Notes under the pieces: model-generated | What the model was told of the DNA's origin: nothing | The model's database searches: none | Seen by the model: the letters and a program-made list of their open reading frames with translations, nothing else | Part shown: positions 26,313 through 35,831 of the stretch, in pieces | How positions within the stretch are numbered: the first letter of the stretch is position 1 | How the letters are laid out: the number at the start of each line of letters is the position of its first letter | Source: Brevundimonas naejangsanensis | Lineage (GTDB): Bacteria; Pseudomonadota; Alphaproteobacteria; Caulobacterales; Caulobacteraceae | DNA length: 64,000 nucleotides | Direction: 5' to 3' | Assembly (NCBI RefSeq): GCF_000635915.2 | Contig: NZ_CP015614.1 | Coordinates: forward strand, 2,907,536 to 2,971,535 | Translations under genes and position numbers: made by a program

Positions 26313-27182
26313 TCAGTCGCGCAGCAGTTCGTTCACGCCGGTCTTGGCGCGGGTCTGGGCGTCGACGCGCTTGACGATGACGGCGCAATACAGGCTGGGG
26401 CCGCCGTTCGGGTCGGGCAGGGCGCCCGGCACCACGACGGAATAGGCCGGCACCTCGCCGCGGAAGATCTCGCCGGTCGCCCGGTCGACGATCTTGGTCG
26501 AGCCCGACAGATAGACGCCCATGGCCAGGACCGCGCCTTCGCGGACGATCACGCCCTCGGCGACCTCGGCGCGGGCGCCGATGAAGCAGCCGTCCTCGAT
26601 GATGGTCGGGTTGGCCTGCAGCGGCTCCAGCACGCCGCCGATGCCGGCGCCGCCCGACAGGTGGACGTTCTTGCCGATCTGGGCGCACGACCCGACCGTG
26701 GCCCAGGCGTCGACCATCGAGCCTTCATCGACATAGGCGCCGATGTTCACGAAGGACGGCATCAGCACCACGTTCTTGCCGACATAGGCGCCGCGACGGA
26801 CGATGGCGCCGGGCACCGAGCGGAAGCCGGCGGCCTGATAGTCGGCCGCGCTCCAGTCGCCGAACTTGTTGGGCACCTTGTCCCAGAAGGGGCCGACGGC
26901 GGCCGGGTGATCGGCCGACAGCGGCAGGGTCGGGGCGTGTCCGGCGCGCATGACGACGTTGTCGTTCAGGCGGAAGGACAGCAGCACCGCCTTCTTCAGC
27001 CATTGATGCGTGGTCCACACGCCGTCTTCGCCGCGCGAGGCGACGCGCGCCTGGCCGGAATCCAGCAGGGCCAGGGCGGTCTCGACGGCGTCGCGCACCT
27101 CGCCTCGCGTGGCCGAGGATACCTCGGCGCGATCTTCCCAGGCGGCCTCGATCACGGATTCCAGGTGGGTCAGGTCGGTCAT
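26313..27182 (-). CDS. dapD: Tetrahydrodipicolinate N-succinyltransferase
   Basis: Transfers succinyl from succinyl-CoA to tetrahydrodipicolinate in lysine and meso-diaminopimelate synthesis. 289 residues; an N-terminal helical domain is followed from about residue 105 by a left-handed beta-helix of hexapeptide repeats ([40 protein letters not shown]). Motifs such as [12 protein letters not shown] and [18 protein letters not shown] are family hallmarks. Its ATG overlaps the upstream HAD stop (ATGA), placing it third in an argB-HAD-dapD operon. Confidence 0.96.
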   Translation of the reverse strand: MTDLTHLESVIEAAWEDRAEVSSATRGEVRDAVETALALLDSGQARVASRGEDGVWTTHQWLKKAVLLSFRLNDNVVMRAGHAPTLPLSADHPAAVGPFWDKVPNKFGDWSAADYQAAGFRSVPGAIVRRGAYVGKNVVLMPSFVNIGAYVDEGSMVDAWATVGSCAQIGKNVHLSGGAGIGGVLEPLQANPTIIEDGCFIGARAEVAEGVIVREGAVLAMGVYLSGSTKIVDRATGEIFRGEVPAYSVVVPGALPDPNGGPSLYCAVIVKRVDAQTRAKTGVNELLRD

Positions 27183-27889
27183 TGCGGATCTCCGTCAAGC
27201 ATGGCGGCAGCCAGGAAGGGGCCCAGGGAGGCGGCCCGGTGTTGGATGTGGTCGCCCTCGGCGGTGAAGGCCTTGGGCCCGACCAGGACGGTGGTCATGC
27301 CGATGGCGTGCGCCGGTTCGAGGTTCTTGGGCGTGTCCTCGAAGAAGCAGGCGGTCGCCGGATCGACGCCGAAGCGGGCCAGCATCTTGTCGAAGGTGCG
27401 CGGGTCCGGCTTGGGGATCAGGTCGGCGTCCTCCAGGGCGAAGACGCCGTCGAAGAAGCGCGTCAGCTCCAGCCGCTCCATCACCCGCCGGGCGTGGCCG
27501 ATCGAGCCGTTGGTGAAGATCAGACGCGGGCCTTGCAGCCGCTCCAGCGCCGCGTGCAGGCCGGGATCGGGCGTCAGCACGTCCAACGGCACGTCATGCA
27601 CCTCGGCCAGGAAGTCGTGCGGGTCGATCTGATAGTGCAGCATCAGCCCGGCCAGGGAGGTGCCGTAGTCGTGCAGATAACCCTTCTGCACGCTCAAGGC
27701 CTCGGCCGACGGCAGGCCCGAGGTGCGCACCACATACTGGTTGATGCGCTGCTCGACCTGCGTCAGGAACTGGCTTTCCGGCGGGTAAAGGGTGTTGTCG
27801 AGGTCGAACACCCAGGACCGCACGTGGCGCAGGTCGGCGCCGATCTCGGTGCTCGCCGCCAGCGGCCCGCCCGAAGCGTCTGCCGTCAC
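27179..27889 (-). CDS. HAD-family hydrolase, pyrimidine 5'-nucleotidase type
   Basis: 236 residues. HAD motif [11 protein letters not shown] (nucleophile and acid Asp), motif II IFTNGS, the Lys in IPKPDPRTF and motif [10 protein letters not shown] are all present. The group is annotated as pyrimidine 5'-nucleotidase by similarity to yeast Sdt1-like enzymes; the real substrate is not known. It overlaps argB by four bases at its start and dapD by four at its end, so it is translationally coupled in the middle of an amino-acid operon. This argB-HAD-dapD order is, from memory, usual in Caulobacterales. Confidence 0.9.
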   Translation of the reverse strand: MTADASGGPLAASTEIGADLRHVRSWVFDLDNTLYPPESQFLTQVEQRINQYVVRTSGLPSAEALSVQKGYLHDYGTSLAGLMLHYQIDPHDFLAEVHDVPLDVLTPDPGLHAALERLQGPRLIFTNGSIGHARRVMERLELTRFFDGVFALEDADLIPKPDPRTFDKMLARFGVDPATACFFEDTPKNLEPAHAIGMTTVLVGPKAFTAEGDHIQHRAASLGPFLAAAMLDGDPQ

Positions 27890-28815
27890 TTCGCCTTCAC
27901 CAGGGTGCCGGCGCCGTGCTCGGTGAACAGTTCGACGAGCATGGCGTGCGGACGTCGCCCGTCCAGGATGACCACGGCCTCGACCCCGGCGCGGACGGCG
28001 GCCATGGCCGTCTCCAGCTTGGGGATCATGCCGCCGGTGGCGACGCCGTCGTCGATCAGGCCTTGCGCCTCTTCCAGCGTCATCTGGCGGATGATCTCGC
28101 CGTCGGCGCCCTTGACCCCCGGCACGTCGGTCAGCAGCAGCATCCGCTTGGCGTGCAGGGCGCCTGCGACGGCCCCGGCCACGGTGTCGGCGTTGACGTT
28201 GTAGGTCAGGCCGTCTTCCGCCACCCCGATGGGGGCGATGACCGGCACCCAGTCCTCGGTCTCCGAGGCGATCAGGCCCTTGATCAGCTTGGGATCGACC
28301 TTGGTCGGCTCGCCGACGAAGCCCAGGTCGACCTCGTGTTCGATCATGCTGTCGGGGTCGCGCTTGGTGCGCTTGGTCTTCTCGACCGTCAGCAGGCCGG
28401 CGTCCTTGCCCGACAGGCCGACGCCGCGCACGTCGGCTTCCTTGCCGGCGACGGTGATCCAGTGGGCGATCTCTTTGTTCACGGCGCCGGACAGGACCAT
28501 CTCGGCCACCGACATGGTGTCCTTGTCCGTCACGCGCAGGCCGTCGACGAAGGCCGACTTCACCCCCGCCTTGTCCAGCATGGCGCTGATCTGCGGCCCC
28601 CCGCCGTGCACGACCACGGGGTTCACCCCCATCAGCTTCAGCAGCACCACGTCGGCGGCGAACTGCCGGGCCACGGCGCTCTCGCCCATGGCGTGGCCGC
28701 CGTATTTGATGACCACGGTCTCGCGGTCATACACCTGGATATAGGGCAGGGCCTCGGCGAGCGTCTTCGCCGTCTCCCAGCCGCGTTCCTCGGATTGCCG
28801 ATCAGTCTCTATCAT
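27886..28815 (-). CDS. argB: Acetylglutamate kinase
   Basis: Phosphorylates N-acetylglutamate in arginine synthesis. With the ATG at 28813-28815 the protein has 309 residues; the frame stays open upstream but that sequence is Arg/Ser-rich and not family-like. Key elements: [11 protein letters not shown] with Lys37, the substrate loop [10 protein letters not shown], and the glycine-rich and ATP-binding parts [15 protein letters not shown] and [10 protein letters not shown]. The segment [20 protein letters not shown] is the alphaproteobacterial insert near the nucleotide site. It is the first gene of the argB-HAD-dapD operon. Confidence 0.95.
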   Translation of the reverse strand: MIETDRQSEERGWETAKTLAEALPYIQVYDRETVVIKYGGHAMGESAVARQFAADVVLLKLMGVNPVVVHGGGPQISAMLDKAGVKSAFVDGLRVTDKDTMSVAEMVLSGAVNKEIAHWITVAGKEADVRGVGLSGKDAGLLTVEKTKRTKRDPDSMIEHEVDLGFVGEPTKVDPKLIKGLIASETEDWVPVIAPIGVAEDGLTYNVNADTVAGAVAGALHAKRMLLLTDVPGVKGADGEIIRQMTLEEAQGLIDDGVATGGMIPKLETAMAAVRAGVEAVVILDGRRPHAMLVELFTEHGAGTLVKAK

Positions 28816-28873
28816 GGTGCGCGCTCGATAGCGGGCACGGACGCGGGAGTCACGCCTGAAGGCGCTTGGCCCG

Positions 28874-29698
28874 CTAACGCGGCGCGTCGCTGAACAGGTC
28901 GCAGGCTTGGTCGAAGTCGCTGCGGAGATCGTCCAGGGCGAAATGCAGATCCGAGTGTTCGCCGTGACGCGACAACTGCGCCAGCAGACCATAGGTTCGG
29001 GCTACGGCTGAAGGCGGGGGCGAGGCGTCCGACTGTCGTCTGAGGTCGGTTGACAGGAAGGCGTCGATTTCACTCGAGCGGGCGTCGTCCAGGTTCAGCG
29101 TTGTGGCCGAAAGTTTATTGATGGCGTCGAAAACCGTGCGCCACTGATGCAAGAAATCTGGCCACAGCACAAAACGTCTATCAAGACCTCGGGATGCCTG
29201 CTCTGCGTCCAGTACGTGACGCATCCACAGCCGCAGCGCGTGGTTGCGGCTCAGTGCGTTTCGAGATTCCAGCGAGGCGGCCACCTCGGACGGAGCCCGC
29301 ACAGGGCTGACGACGAGAGGATTGTACCCGGCTTCCAGCAAGGCCTGACGCCACAACGGGAAAATACGGCAGATGCGGGGATCCTTCAGCACTATGACTG
29401 CAGCGTCGCCGAATTCATCCTGCAACAGGTCGATGGCGTCGTTTCGTGCAGATTTGTCCGCCAGAAGAGGTGCTTTGGGGATGGCCCGCCAGTCGTGCCA
29501 GTTAGAGCCTTCACGGTTCAATATGCGGTCGTTGAAATCGGCGACGGCGCTGCTTTCCCAGAAACCCTTGGGGTTGTCAGCGGCGGCGGGCATCAGGTGT
29601 TTCGGCGCCGCAGCCCCGGCCAGCGCGAGCGCGCCGGCGACCGACGACGTGCCGCTGCGATGCATACCCAGAACGATCAGAGCCGTTTTTTTCGTCAT
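28874..29698 (-). CDS. Sulfotransferase-family protein
   Basis: 274 residues. The 5'-phosphosulfate loop is [12 protein letters not shown] near the N-terminus, and [15 protein letters not shown] resembles the 3'-phosphate-binding motif; KDPRICR is also typical. It would transfer sulfate from PAPS to a sugar or glycolipid, as expected in a surface-polysaccharide region. The ATG at 29696-29698 is chosen; ATG 12 bases upstream is an alternative, and neither has a strong ribosome-binding site. It is related in layout to the sulfotransferase at 47442-48122 inside the T2SS operon. It is divergent from the manC fusion gene. Confidence 0.85.
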   Translation of the reverse strand: MTKKTALIVLGMHRSGTSSVAGALALAGAAAPKHLMPAAADNPKGFWESSAVADFNDRILNREGSNWHDWRAIPKAPLLADKSARNDAIDLLQDEFGDAAVIVLKDPRICRIFPLWRQALLEAGYNPLVVSPVRAPSEVAASLESRNALSRNHALRLWMRHVLDAEQASRGLDRRFVLWPDFLHQWRTVFDAINKLSATTLNLDDARSSEIDAFLSTDLRRQSDASPPPSAVARTYGLLAQLSRHGEHSDLHFALDDLRSDFDQACDLFSDAPR

Positions 29699-29794
29699 CT
29701 TCGCCAGCATCGTTTGTTAGACACGCGTCACTAGCGGTTCACGACCGCCTGTCCTAGCCTTCGCATCGACAGCGCCGCAGTCTAATGGGATGCC

Positions 29795-32014
29795 ATGAAT
29801 CTATATCCGGTGATAATGTGCGGTGGTTCCGGCACTCGGCTGTGGCCCTCCTCTCGTCCCTCCAGGCCGAAACAATTCATACCGTTAGCTGGGAACAGGT
29901 CGCTGTTTCAGGAAACGGCCATGCGTGTGGCGCCGCTCATCGGCGACGGGGTGATGGTCGTCGTGGCGGGGACGCGGCACCGGCACTGGGTGCTGGAGCA
30001 GCTTGAGCAATTGGAGCTGCAGGATCGGACCCAGATTCTGCTAGAGCCGGAAGCGCGCGATTCGGCCGCTGCTATGGCCGCCGCCGCTGCCTGGACGCTG
30101 GCGCGCGATCCGGAAGCGGTGAACGTATTTGTCGCTTCCGACCATCACGTACCCGATCATGAAGCGTTCCGCGCGGCCGTGCGTGAGGCCGCCGCCGCCG
30201 CCGCCGCGGACGGGCGGATCGTCACCTTGGGCGTGAAGCCGACGTCGGCCTCGACCGCCTATGGCTACATCAACCCGGAGGGGCCTGGGTTGGCCGCTGT
30301 TAAAGCGTTCCGCGAAAAGCCGGATCGCGATAGCGCCGCCGAGTTCATCCGAGATGGGTATTTGTGGAACAGCGGCAACTTCATCGTGTCGGCCGCCACT
30401 CTGACGGAAGAGCTGGAAGCTCGCGCGCCGGGCGTGGCGGATGCGGCGAGACGATCTCTCGAGCATCTGCCCTCAGGCCACGTCCAGGTGCTGGGCGACG
30501 CCTTTCGAAACGCCCCCAAGATTTCCATCGATTACGCCGTCATGGAAAAGACCCTGCGCGCCTCAGTCCTGGCGGTTGATTTCGCCTGGTCTGATTTGGG
30601 CGCATGGGACGCCATCGCTGAGACGGGCGAGGGCGAGTTCGGATCTCATATCTTTGAGGATTCAGAAGGATGCCTCGTTCGAGCGCCAGAAGGCGTGCTG
30701 GTGGGGGTTTTGGGGGTCAGCAATCTGGCGATCGTGGCTGAGGAGGACGCCATCCTCGTCTGCGATCTGGACCGCGCTCAGGATGTGAAGAGCGTGGTCG
30801 AACGGGTTCGCGCCGCGTTCCCGCAGCATCTCGACTTCCAACAACCTGAGCCGGAGACTCTAGACGCGGGCGGGCGTCGCTTTGGGGACTGGTTGCGTCA
30901 GTCCGCCCTGCCCCTGTGGGCGACGCTCGGGCAGGACGACGACGGCCGTTTCGCCGAGGCCTTGAGTTTGGACGGCCGTGTCATGAAGCTCGCTCGTCGA
31001 GCGCGCGTCCAGGCCCGCCAGGTCTGGTCCTATGCCCAAGCCGGACGGCTAGGGTGGCAGGGTCCCTGGCGCCGCGCCGTGCGGGCCGGGTTGGAGCGTC
31101 TTGAGGCGGAGTATTTGCGCCCAGACGGCCTTTGCAGGACCCTTCTGACAGCGGAGGGCGCGCCGTTGGACGAGACGGCCATGCTTTATGATCAGGCTTT
31201 CGTGCTTCTGGCTTTGGAGGCGGGGCGCTCTCATGCGGACGATCCCGCTGCGGTGGAGAAAACGGCCCTCCAGATTCGTGAAAGGCTGAAGGACTGGCTC
31301 CTTCCGGGCGGCGGCTGGCGGGAGCAGGGAGAGCATCCCTATCAGTCCAATGCGCACATGCATCTGTTGGAAGCCTGCCTGGCCTGGGAAGAAGGGGGAG
31401 GCGACGCCGCATGGGGCGCCATGGCCGATGACATCGTGGACCTGGCGCAACGGCATTTCATCGATCCAGACGGCGGTTTCCTGCGGGAGTTCTTCGACGA
31501 ACAATGGCGCCCCGCCCCCGGCGAGCCTGGCCGTCTGGTCGAGCCTGGGCATCAGTTTGAATGGGCCTGGTTGCTGGCGCGCCACGCGCGACTGCGCGGC
31601 GACGTCGCCTCGATAGGTCTCGCCCGGCGGCTGTTTGATTTCGGCGCCAGGGGGATCAGCGACGACCGGGTCGCTGTGGACGCCATCAACCTCGACGGCC
31701 GCCCCCGGGGGGAGCGTGCGCGGCTTTGGCCACAGACGGAATGGCTCAAGGCCGCTTTGATCCTGGCGGAAACCGCAGAAGACGGCGAACGGCGCCGCTA
31801 TCTGCTGGAGGCTGCGGACGCGTTGAGGGCTCTATGGCTCTATCTGACGCCCAACGGCGTCTGGCGCGACAAGCGTTTGGGTCGCAAGGGCTTCATCAAT
31901 GAGGCGGCGCCCGCCAGTTCGCTTTATCACATCATGGGCGCGTTCGGGCAGTTTAGCGCCAGCGCGCGGCGCCTGGACCTTACGGCTGCGGATATGAGCA
32001 AACCGCTGGGCTGA
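29795..32014 (+). CDS. Fusion: mannose-1-phosphate guanylyltransferase and AGE-family epimerase/isomerase
   Basis: 739 residues in two domains. Residues 1-350 are a GDP-mannose pyrophosphorylase with CGGSGTRLWPSSRPSRPKQF, VASDHHVPD, FREKPD and YLWNSGNF. From about 365 to the end is an N-acylglucosamine 2-epimerase-fold barrel with SNAHMHLLEACLAW, EPGHQFEWAWLL and WPQTEWLKA, the His-containing segments of this family. The second half probably interconverts fructose-6-P and mannose-6-P, feeding the first half with a phosphomannomutase made elsewhere, so one protein would cover two steps to GDP-mannose. The usual C-terminal cupin PMI is absent. galE follows 26 bases later. Confidence 0.88.
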   Translation: MNLYPVIMCGGSGTRLWPSSRPSRPKQFIPLAGNRSLFQETAMRVAPLIGDGVMVVVAGTRHRHWVLEQLEQLELQDRTQILLEPEARDSAAAMAAAAAWTLARDPEAVNVFVASDHHVPDHEAFRAAVREAAAAAAADGRIVTLGVKPTSASTAYGYINPEGPGLAAVKAFREKPDRDSAAEFIRDGYLWNSGNFIVSAATLTEELEARAPGVADAARRSLEHLPSGHVQVLGDAFRNAPKISIDYAVMEKTLRASVLAVDFAWSDLGAWDAIAETGEGEFGSHIFEDSEGCLVRAPEGVLVGVLGVSNLAIVAEEDAILVCDLDRAQDVKSVVERVRAAFPQHLDFQQPEPETLDAGGRRFGDWLRQSALPLWATLGQDDDGRFAEALSLDGRVMKLARRARVQARQVWSYAQAGRLGWQGPWRRAVRAGLERLEAEYLRPDGLCRTLLTAEGAPLDETAMLYDQAFVLLALEAGRSHADDPAAVEKTALQIRERLKDWLLPGGGWREQGEHPYQSNAHMHLLEACLAWEEGGGDAAWGAMADDIVDLAQRHFIDPDGGFLREFFDEQWRPAPGEPGRLVEPGHQFEWAWLLARHARLRGDVASIGLARRLFDFGARGISDDRVAVDAINLDGRPRGERARLWPQTEWLKAALILAETAEDGERRRYLLEAADALRALWLYLTPNGVWRDKRLGRKGFINEAAPASSLYHIMGAFGQFSASARRLDLTAADMSKPLG

Positions 32015-32040
32015 GCAGCCGTCTCAGGAAATTCACTATA

Positions 32041-33012
32041 ATGACCAACATTTTAGTTACCGGCGGCGCTGGCTACATCGGTAGCCATACGTGCATGCGT
32101 CTGGCGGAGGCGGGCTTTCAGCCCGTCGTGTTCGACAACCTGTCCAACGGCCATCGCGAGGCCGTGCAATGGGGGCCGCTGGAAGAGGGCGATGTTCGCT
32201 CTGCGACCGACATCAAGCGCGCGTTGGAGCGTTGGCGCCCGGCCGGCGTGATCCACTTCGCCGCCCTGATCGAAGTGGGCCTGTCTTTTGACCAGGTCAG
32301 CGACTTCTACGCCGTCAATGTCGGGGGCGCGCTCAACGTTCTGGCGGCCATGAGCGATGCGGGCGTCGCGCCGTTCGTCTTTTCATCCACCTGCGCGACC
32401 TATGGCGAGCCGCAGTATCTGCCTCTGGACGAGAGCCACCCTCAAAACCCGATCAATCCCTATGGTCGAACCAAGCTGGCGGTCGAGCAGGCGCTGGCTG
32501 ACCTGACGCGCTTTGGCGCGATCCGTCCGATCATCCTGCGCTATTTCAACGCGGCGGGCGCCGATCCCGAGGGCCGGATCGGCGAGCGCCACGAACCCGA
32601 GACGCACGCGCTGCCTCTCGCCATCCAGACGGTCCTGGGTCAGAGGCCTGTGTTCTCGATTTTCGGCGACGACTACGATACGCGCGACGGCACGGCGTTA
32701 CGCGACTATGTTCACGTTCTCGACTTGGCGGACGCCCATGTGTTGGCGTTGCAGCGCTTGTTGGACGGCGCGCCGGGCGGCGAGGCGTTCAATCTAGGCA
32801 CCGGCGCTGGAACTACGGTCAAGGAGCTGATCGCCGCTGTTGAAAAGGCCAGCGGGCGGGCGCTTCCGGCAAAACCGCAGCCTCGACGCCAAGGGGATGC
32901 GCCCAGCCTTGTAGCCAATAATGCGGCGGCGGCCGGGACGCTGGGTTGGCGATTAAGGTGGAGTCTGGCCGATATGGCTCAGCATGCCTGGAACTGGCAT
33001 TCCAAGAGCTAG
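32041..33012 (+). CDS. galE: UDP-glucose 4-epimerase
   Basis: Interconverts UDP-glucose and UDP-galactose for surface polysaccharide synthesis. 323 residues of the extended SDR family: NAD loop GGAGYIG at 8-14, catalytic Thr/Ser in FSSTCATYGEP, Tyr141 and Lys145 in YGRTK, and the C-terminal RDYVHVLDLADAH and FNLGTGAGTTVKE motifs. Length and motifs are complete. It is second in the manC-galE pair and ends five bases before the convergent gene. Confidence 0.94.
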   Translation: MTNILVTGGAGYIGSHTCMRLAEAGFQPVVFDNLSNGHREAVQWGPLEEGDVRSATDIKRALERWRPAGVIHFAALIEVGLSFDQVSDFYAVNVGGALNVLAAMSDAGVAPFVFSSTCATYGEPQYLPLDESHPQNPINPYGRTKLAVEQALADLTRFGAIRPIILRYFNAAGADPEGRIGERHEPETHALPLAIQTVLGQRPVFSIFGDDYDTRDGTALRDYVHVLDLADAHVLALQRLLDGAPGGEAFNLGTGAGTTVKELIAAVEKASGRALPAKPQPRRQGDAPSLVANNAAAAGTLGWRLRWSLADMAQHAWNWHSKS

Positions 33013-33016
33013 CCGA

Positions 33017-33949
33017 TCAAGCTAGGGCGGCCGCCAGCGCGCGTCGCTCTTCTTCCGTCAAAATCCGCTTCAAAAGCTGCGGGAGGCGGTCCTTGAATTC
33101 CGGGCTCTCCATGCAGCTGTTCAGGTCGTCGCGATAGGTGCGCTCGCCGCTGCGCAATGCCGCCAGCGAAGACAGCCGACCGCCAGGATCCGGGTGGCGG
33201 CCGAACATCACCTTATAGATGGCCTCGACGAACTCTTCGTTGGCCTCTTCTCTGTTTCCGCCGCTGGCCTGGGGAACGCCGGAGGCGTCGATCCCCGCAT
33301 CAGCTAGGCTTTGGCTGACAGCCTGTTCGATCCGCTCGATGCGCAGCCACATAGGAGCCGCGTCGCGGACAACCTGACGGATGAAGCGTGCGTTCCAGTT
33401 GAAGACCCCTTCGTCCCGCAACAGCACGTCTTCAAAGCCGTCGACAGCATTCAACGCCTCATGCAGGATCGCCTGGTCGTCGATCACATCGCCCCAAACG
33501 GCTTCTGCGGAGAGCACGTCTAGCGGCGGCGCCATGAACTTTTCGAACCAGAGATCGACCAGCTCGCGCGCCTTGTCGTGCCCGAGGTTGATCGCGAAAA
33601 CGCCGGCGTTGATGTCCCACCATCGCGGCGGCGTCAGGCCGCTGGGGGCGGCGATGAGAGCGTACTGGCTCCGTTCAGCCAGGTAAGCGCCGATGTCGAA
33701 CGACAGGTCGGCGATATAGGCGTCGGCATCAACATAGACGACCCAGCCGTCATATCCCGCCTGCGTGTAGGATTTGAGGATGGGAATCCTGTTCAAAGAG
33801 GCATGCCAAGGCTTGGCGCCTCGCTTGATCCCGTAGAAGCACTCGTAAGCGTGTCCAAACTTCTCGCAGTATGCTTTCAGCGAGAGCGAGGACCTGTCGA
33901 TAAGAGGGCGATACTTCGAGACGTCGGACGTTTGAATGAAGGTGATCAT
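33017..33949 (-). CDS. Glycosyltransferase-like protein with a C-terminal DUF4214-like domain
   Basis: 310 residues. The N-terminal 220 residues resemble GT-A enzymes of the galactosyltransferase/GT34-77 kind, with a DxD motif in YVDADAYIADL (Asp74, Asp76) and a WDINAGVFAIN acceptor-side motif. The C-terminal 75 residues contain EFVEAIYKVMFGRHPDPGG and CMESPEFKDRL, matching the DUF4214 pattern of Tyr-x6-GRxPDxxG and S-x-EF. DUF4214 domains commonly accompany glycosyltransferases and surface proteins; the role is not established. It is last in a leftward operon of three glycosyltransferase-type genes. Confidence 0.8.
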   Translation of the reverse strand: MITFIQTSDVSKYRPLIDRSSLSLKAYCEKFGHAYECFYGIKRGAKPWHASLNRIPILKSYTQAGYDGWVVYVDADAYIADLSFDIGAYLAERSQYALIAAPSGLTPPRWWDINAGVFAINLGHDKARELVDLWFEKFMAPPLDVLSAEAVWGDVIDDQAILHEALNAVDGFEDVLLRDEGVFNWNARFIRQVVRDAAPMWLRIERIEQAVSQSLADAGIDASGVPQASGGNREEANEEFVEAIYKVMFGRHPDPGGRLSSLAALRSGERTYRDDLNSCMESPEFKDRLPQLLKRILTEEERRALAAALA

Positions 33950-34044
33950 GAGGATATTTGTGGATCTTTGTGGATCGGTCGCTCATCACAACGCCGTCAC
34001 CATCTCGGTGAACAGTATGGTGGTTTTGCGGGGGGCTGGACGCG

Positions 34045-34710
34045 TTAAAGCAGGCCGGTGGTGTCGAAGCGGAAATCCGGATGGTAGGGACCTGGCAGCT
34101 GGCCGCCCCATCGCGAGCCGAATTCCTCGCTCCACACCAGATCGTCGATATAGCTGGATATCCGCTTTTCGTCTTCGGCGATTTCGCCGTCAGGATAGGG
34201 CGCGGCTGCGTCGGGCCAGCGCCCGAGCAGGGTCAGGTAGGCCATATCCCGAAACGATTGGACGCCATGGCGTCGATAGTGATTGAGCGCGAACGGCAGC
34301 AGCGTCTCTGAGTTGGGGCAGCAGCGCGGCGCACGGACCTCGCTCAGCAATTCTTCAACGCTCAGCGACCGGCTGACCGTGGACAGCGGCGGCATGTCGC
34401 CAGCGCCGAAGGTCATCGTTTTCAGAATGCGGCCAGAGACGGCGCAGGCGATCTCGATACGCTCGCCCAGGGCGATGGCCAGGCGCAGACCATGGAGCTC
34501 AAACCCGCACCAGCCGCTGCGCAGCCCTTCGGCGGCCGCAACCTCGGAAAAGCCGCCCGCCATGGCAAAGCTAATCGGCGTGTCGTCGGCTGAAAGGCGA
34601 AGCAGGCACGGTCCGCCGGATTGCGGCGCGGCGTAACCGAAGATGCGACCGCCCTCGACCACGATGTCGTATGCGGTCACCGGGGCGTGGGAATATTGGG
34701 AGCTGCTCAT
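34045..34710 (-). CDS. Unknown protein with a DUF4214-like C-terminal half
   Basis: 221 residues from the ATG at 34708-34710, fixed by its TGATG overlap with the upstream glycosyltransferase. The first 110 residues are beta-rich (YDIVVEGGRIFGYAAP, LRLAIALGERIEIA), like the small beta-domains attached to glycosyltransferases. The C-terminal part has RDMAYLTLLGRWPD and LVWSEEFGSRWG, a divergent DUF4214-like module. No catalytic motif is seen. It could be an accessory or scaffolding partner of the glycosyltransferases around it; function unknown. Confidence 0.7.
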   Translation of the reverse strand: MSSSQYSHAPVTAYDIVVEGGRIFGYAAPQSGGPCLLRLSADDTPISFAMAGGFSEVAAAEGLRSGWCGFELHGLRLAIALGERIEIACAVSGRILKTMTFGAGDMPPLSTVSRSLSVEELLSEVRAPRCCPNSETLLPFALNHYRRHGVQSFRDMAYLTLLGRWPDAAAPYPDGEIAEDEKRISSYIDDLVWSEEFGSRWGGQLPGPYHPDFRFDTTGLL

Positions 34711-35831
34711 CACTGTTCCTTCACCCAGCGCGCGATTTCTGCATAGCAACGGTCCCATCCGTGCGGTGCGGCCCGTTCCAGAAGATCCGACACCGATTGT
34801 CCGGCGGAGCGCGTCTGCGCAGCGCGAAGTTCGGCCGTGCGCAGGGCTTGAGCGAACTCGAACGGTTCAGTCGGGTCGAAGAAGACGCATTGTTCCGGAA
34901 ATACTTCGGGCATGCTCGAACTGTTGGAGCAAACGGTGACCTTGCCCATGGCGCCGGCTTCCAGAACCGGCAGGCCGAAGCCTTCGAAGAAGGACGGGTA
35001 GATGCAGAAGGCGCTGTTCAACATCAGCGCGGTGCGCTCTTCGTTGGAGATGAAGCCGGTGAACAGGATGCGGTCGGCGGCGACGCCGGCGCCCTGCAGC
35101 CGGCTCATGAGGCGGCTTTTCTCATCCAGCCAGCCGTCACGACCGACGAAGACGACTTTGAAGCGTGAGGCGAAGCCCGGATCCGTCATCAGGTAGTCGA
35201 AGATCAGGCTGCCGTTCTTGCGCGGCTCGAGAGTGCCGATGACGACGACATAGGGCTCAACCGACAGTTCGGGGCGCAACTGCAGGGCGCCGGCGCTCAG
35301 CTCGTTCGGTTCGAACTCGCAACCCAGCCGGATGACCGACATTTCAGAGGCTGGTTTGCCGAAATAGGCTTCAACATCGGTCAGGGTGGCGCGCGACACG
35401 CAGAACAGGTGGTCGGACGTCTCCACATCCGCACGGATGCGGTTGGCGAAGTGGAAGATGTTGTCGGCGTTGTGGAACTGCGGCGTCACGATCGGGCTGA
35501 GGTCGTGAATGATGGCCGCTTCCTTCCCGAAATAGCGTCGGACCGGTTTGATGTTCGGGAAAATCGCGACCATCTCGGCCGCGTCGGCCTGGGCGATCGG
35601 AGGCACGTCCCAGACGAGTTGAGACAGGGCGTCCAGTCCACCGGCGCCGGAACGCTGGCGTAGAAATTTCACCACCAGTTCGCGGGGCAGCGGGACGGTT
35701 TCATGGGTGAAGACCCAGTCGATGCTCTGATCGTCCAGCGCATGACGAACCAAGGCGGCCACGACGTTGGGAATGCCGGTCCAGTGCTCCTCGAACAGGG
35801 CGCCGACATCGAGGACTGCCTTACGCGTCAT
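34710..35831 (-). CDS. GT4-family glycosyltransferase
   Basis: 373 residues, GT-B fold. The C-terminal donor-binding half has VVIGTLEPRKN, the acidic/basic strand FVGRDGWL and the E-x7-E segment in FFEGFGLPVLEAGAMGK. The N-terminal half has IHDLSP, a common acceptor-side motif. Such enzymes extend polysaccharide or O-antigen chains, often with mannose or rhamnose; the sugar is not deducible. Its first codons overlap the end of the upstream TPR-glycosyltransferase by 11 bases and its stop overlaps the next start, so the operon is tightly coupled. Confidence 0.88.
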   Translation of the reverse strand: MTRKAVLDVGALFEEHWTGIPNVVAALVRHALDDQSIDWVFTHETVPLPRELVVKFLRQRSGAGGLDALSQLVWDVPPIAQADAAEMVAIFPNIKPVRRYFGKEAAIIHDLSPIVTPQFHNADNIFHFANRIRADVETSDHLFCVSRATLTDVEAYFGKPASEMSVIRLGCEFEPNELSAGALQLRPELSVEPYVVVIGTLEPRKNGSLIFDYLMTDPGFASRFKVVFVGRDGWLDEKSRLMSRLQGAGVAADRILFTGFISNEERTALMLNSAFCIYPSFFEGFGLPVLEAGAMGKVTVCSNSSSMPEVFPEQCVFFDPTEPFEFAQALRTAELRAAQTRSAGQSVSDLLERAAPHGWDRCYAEIARWVKEQ

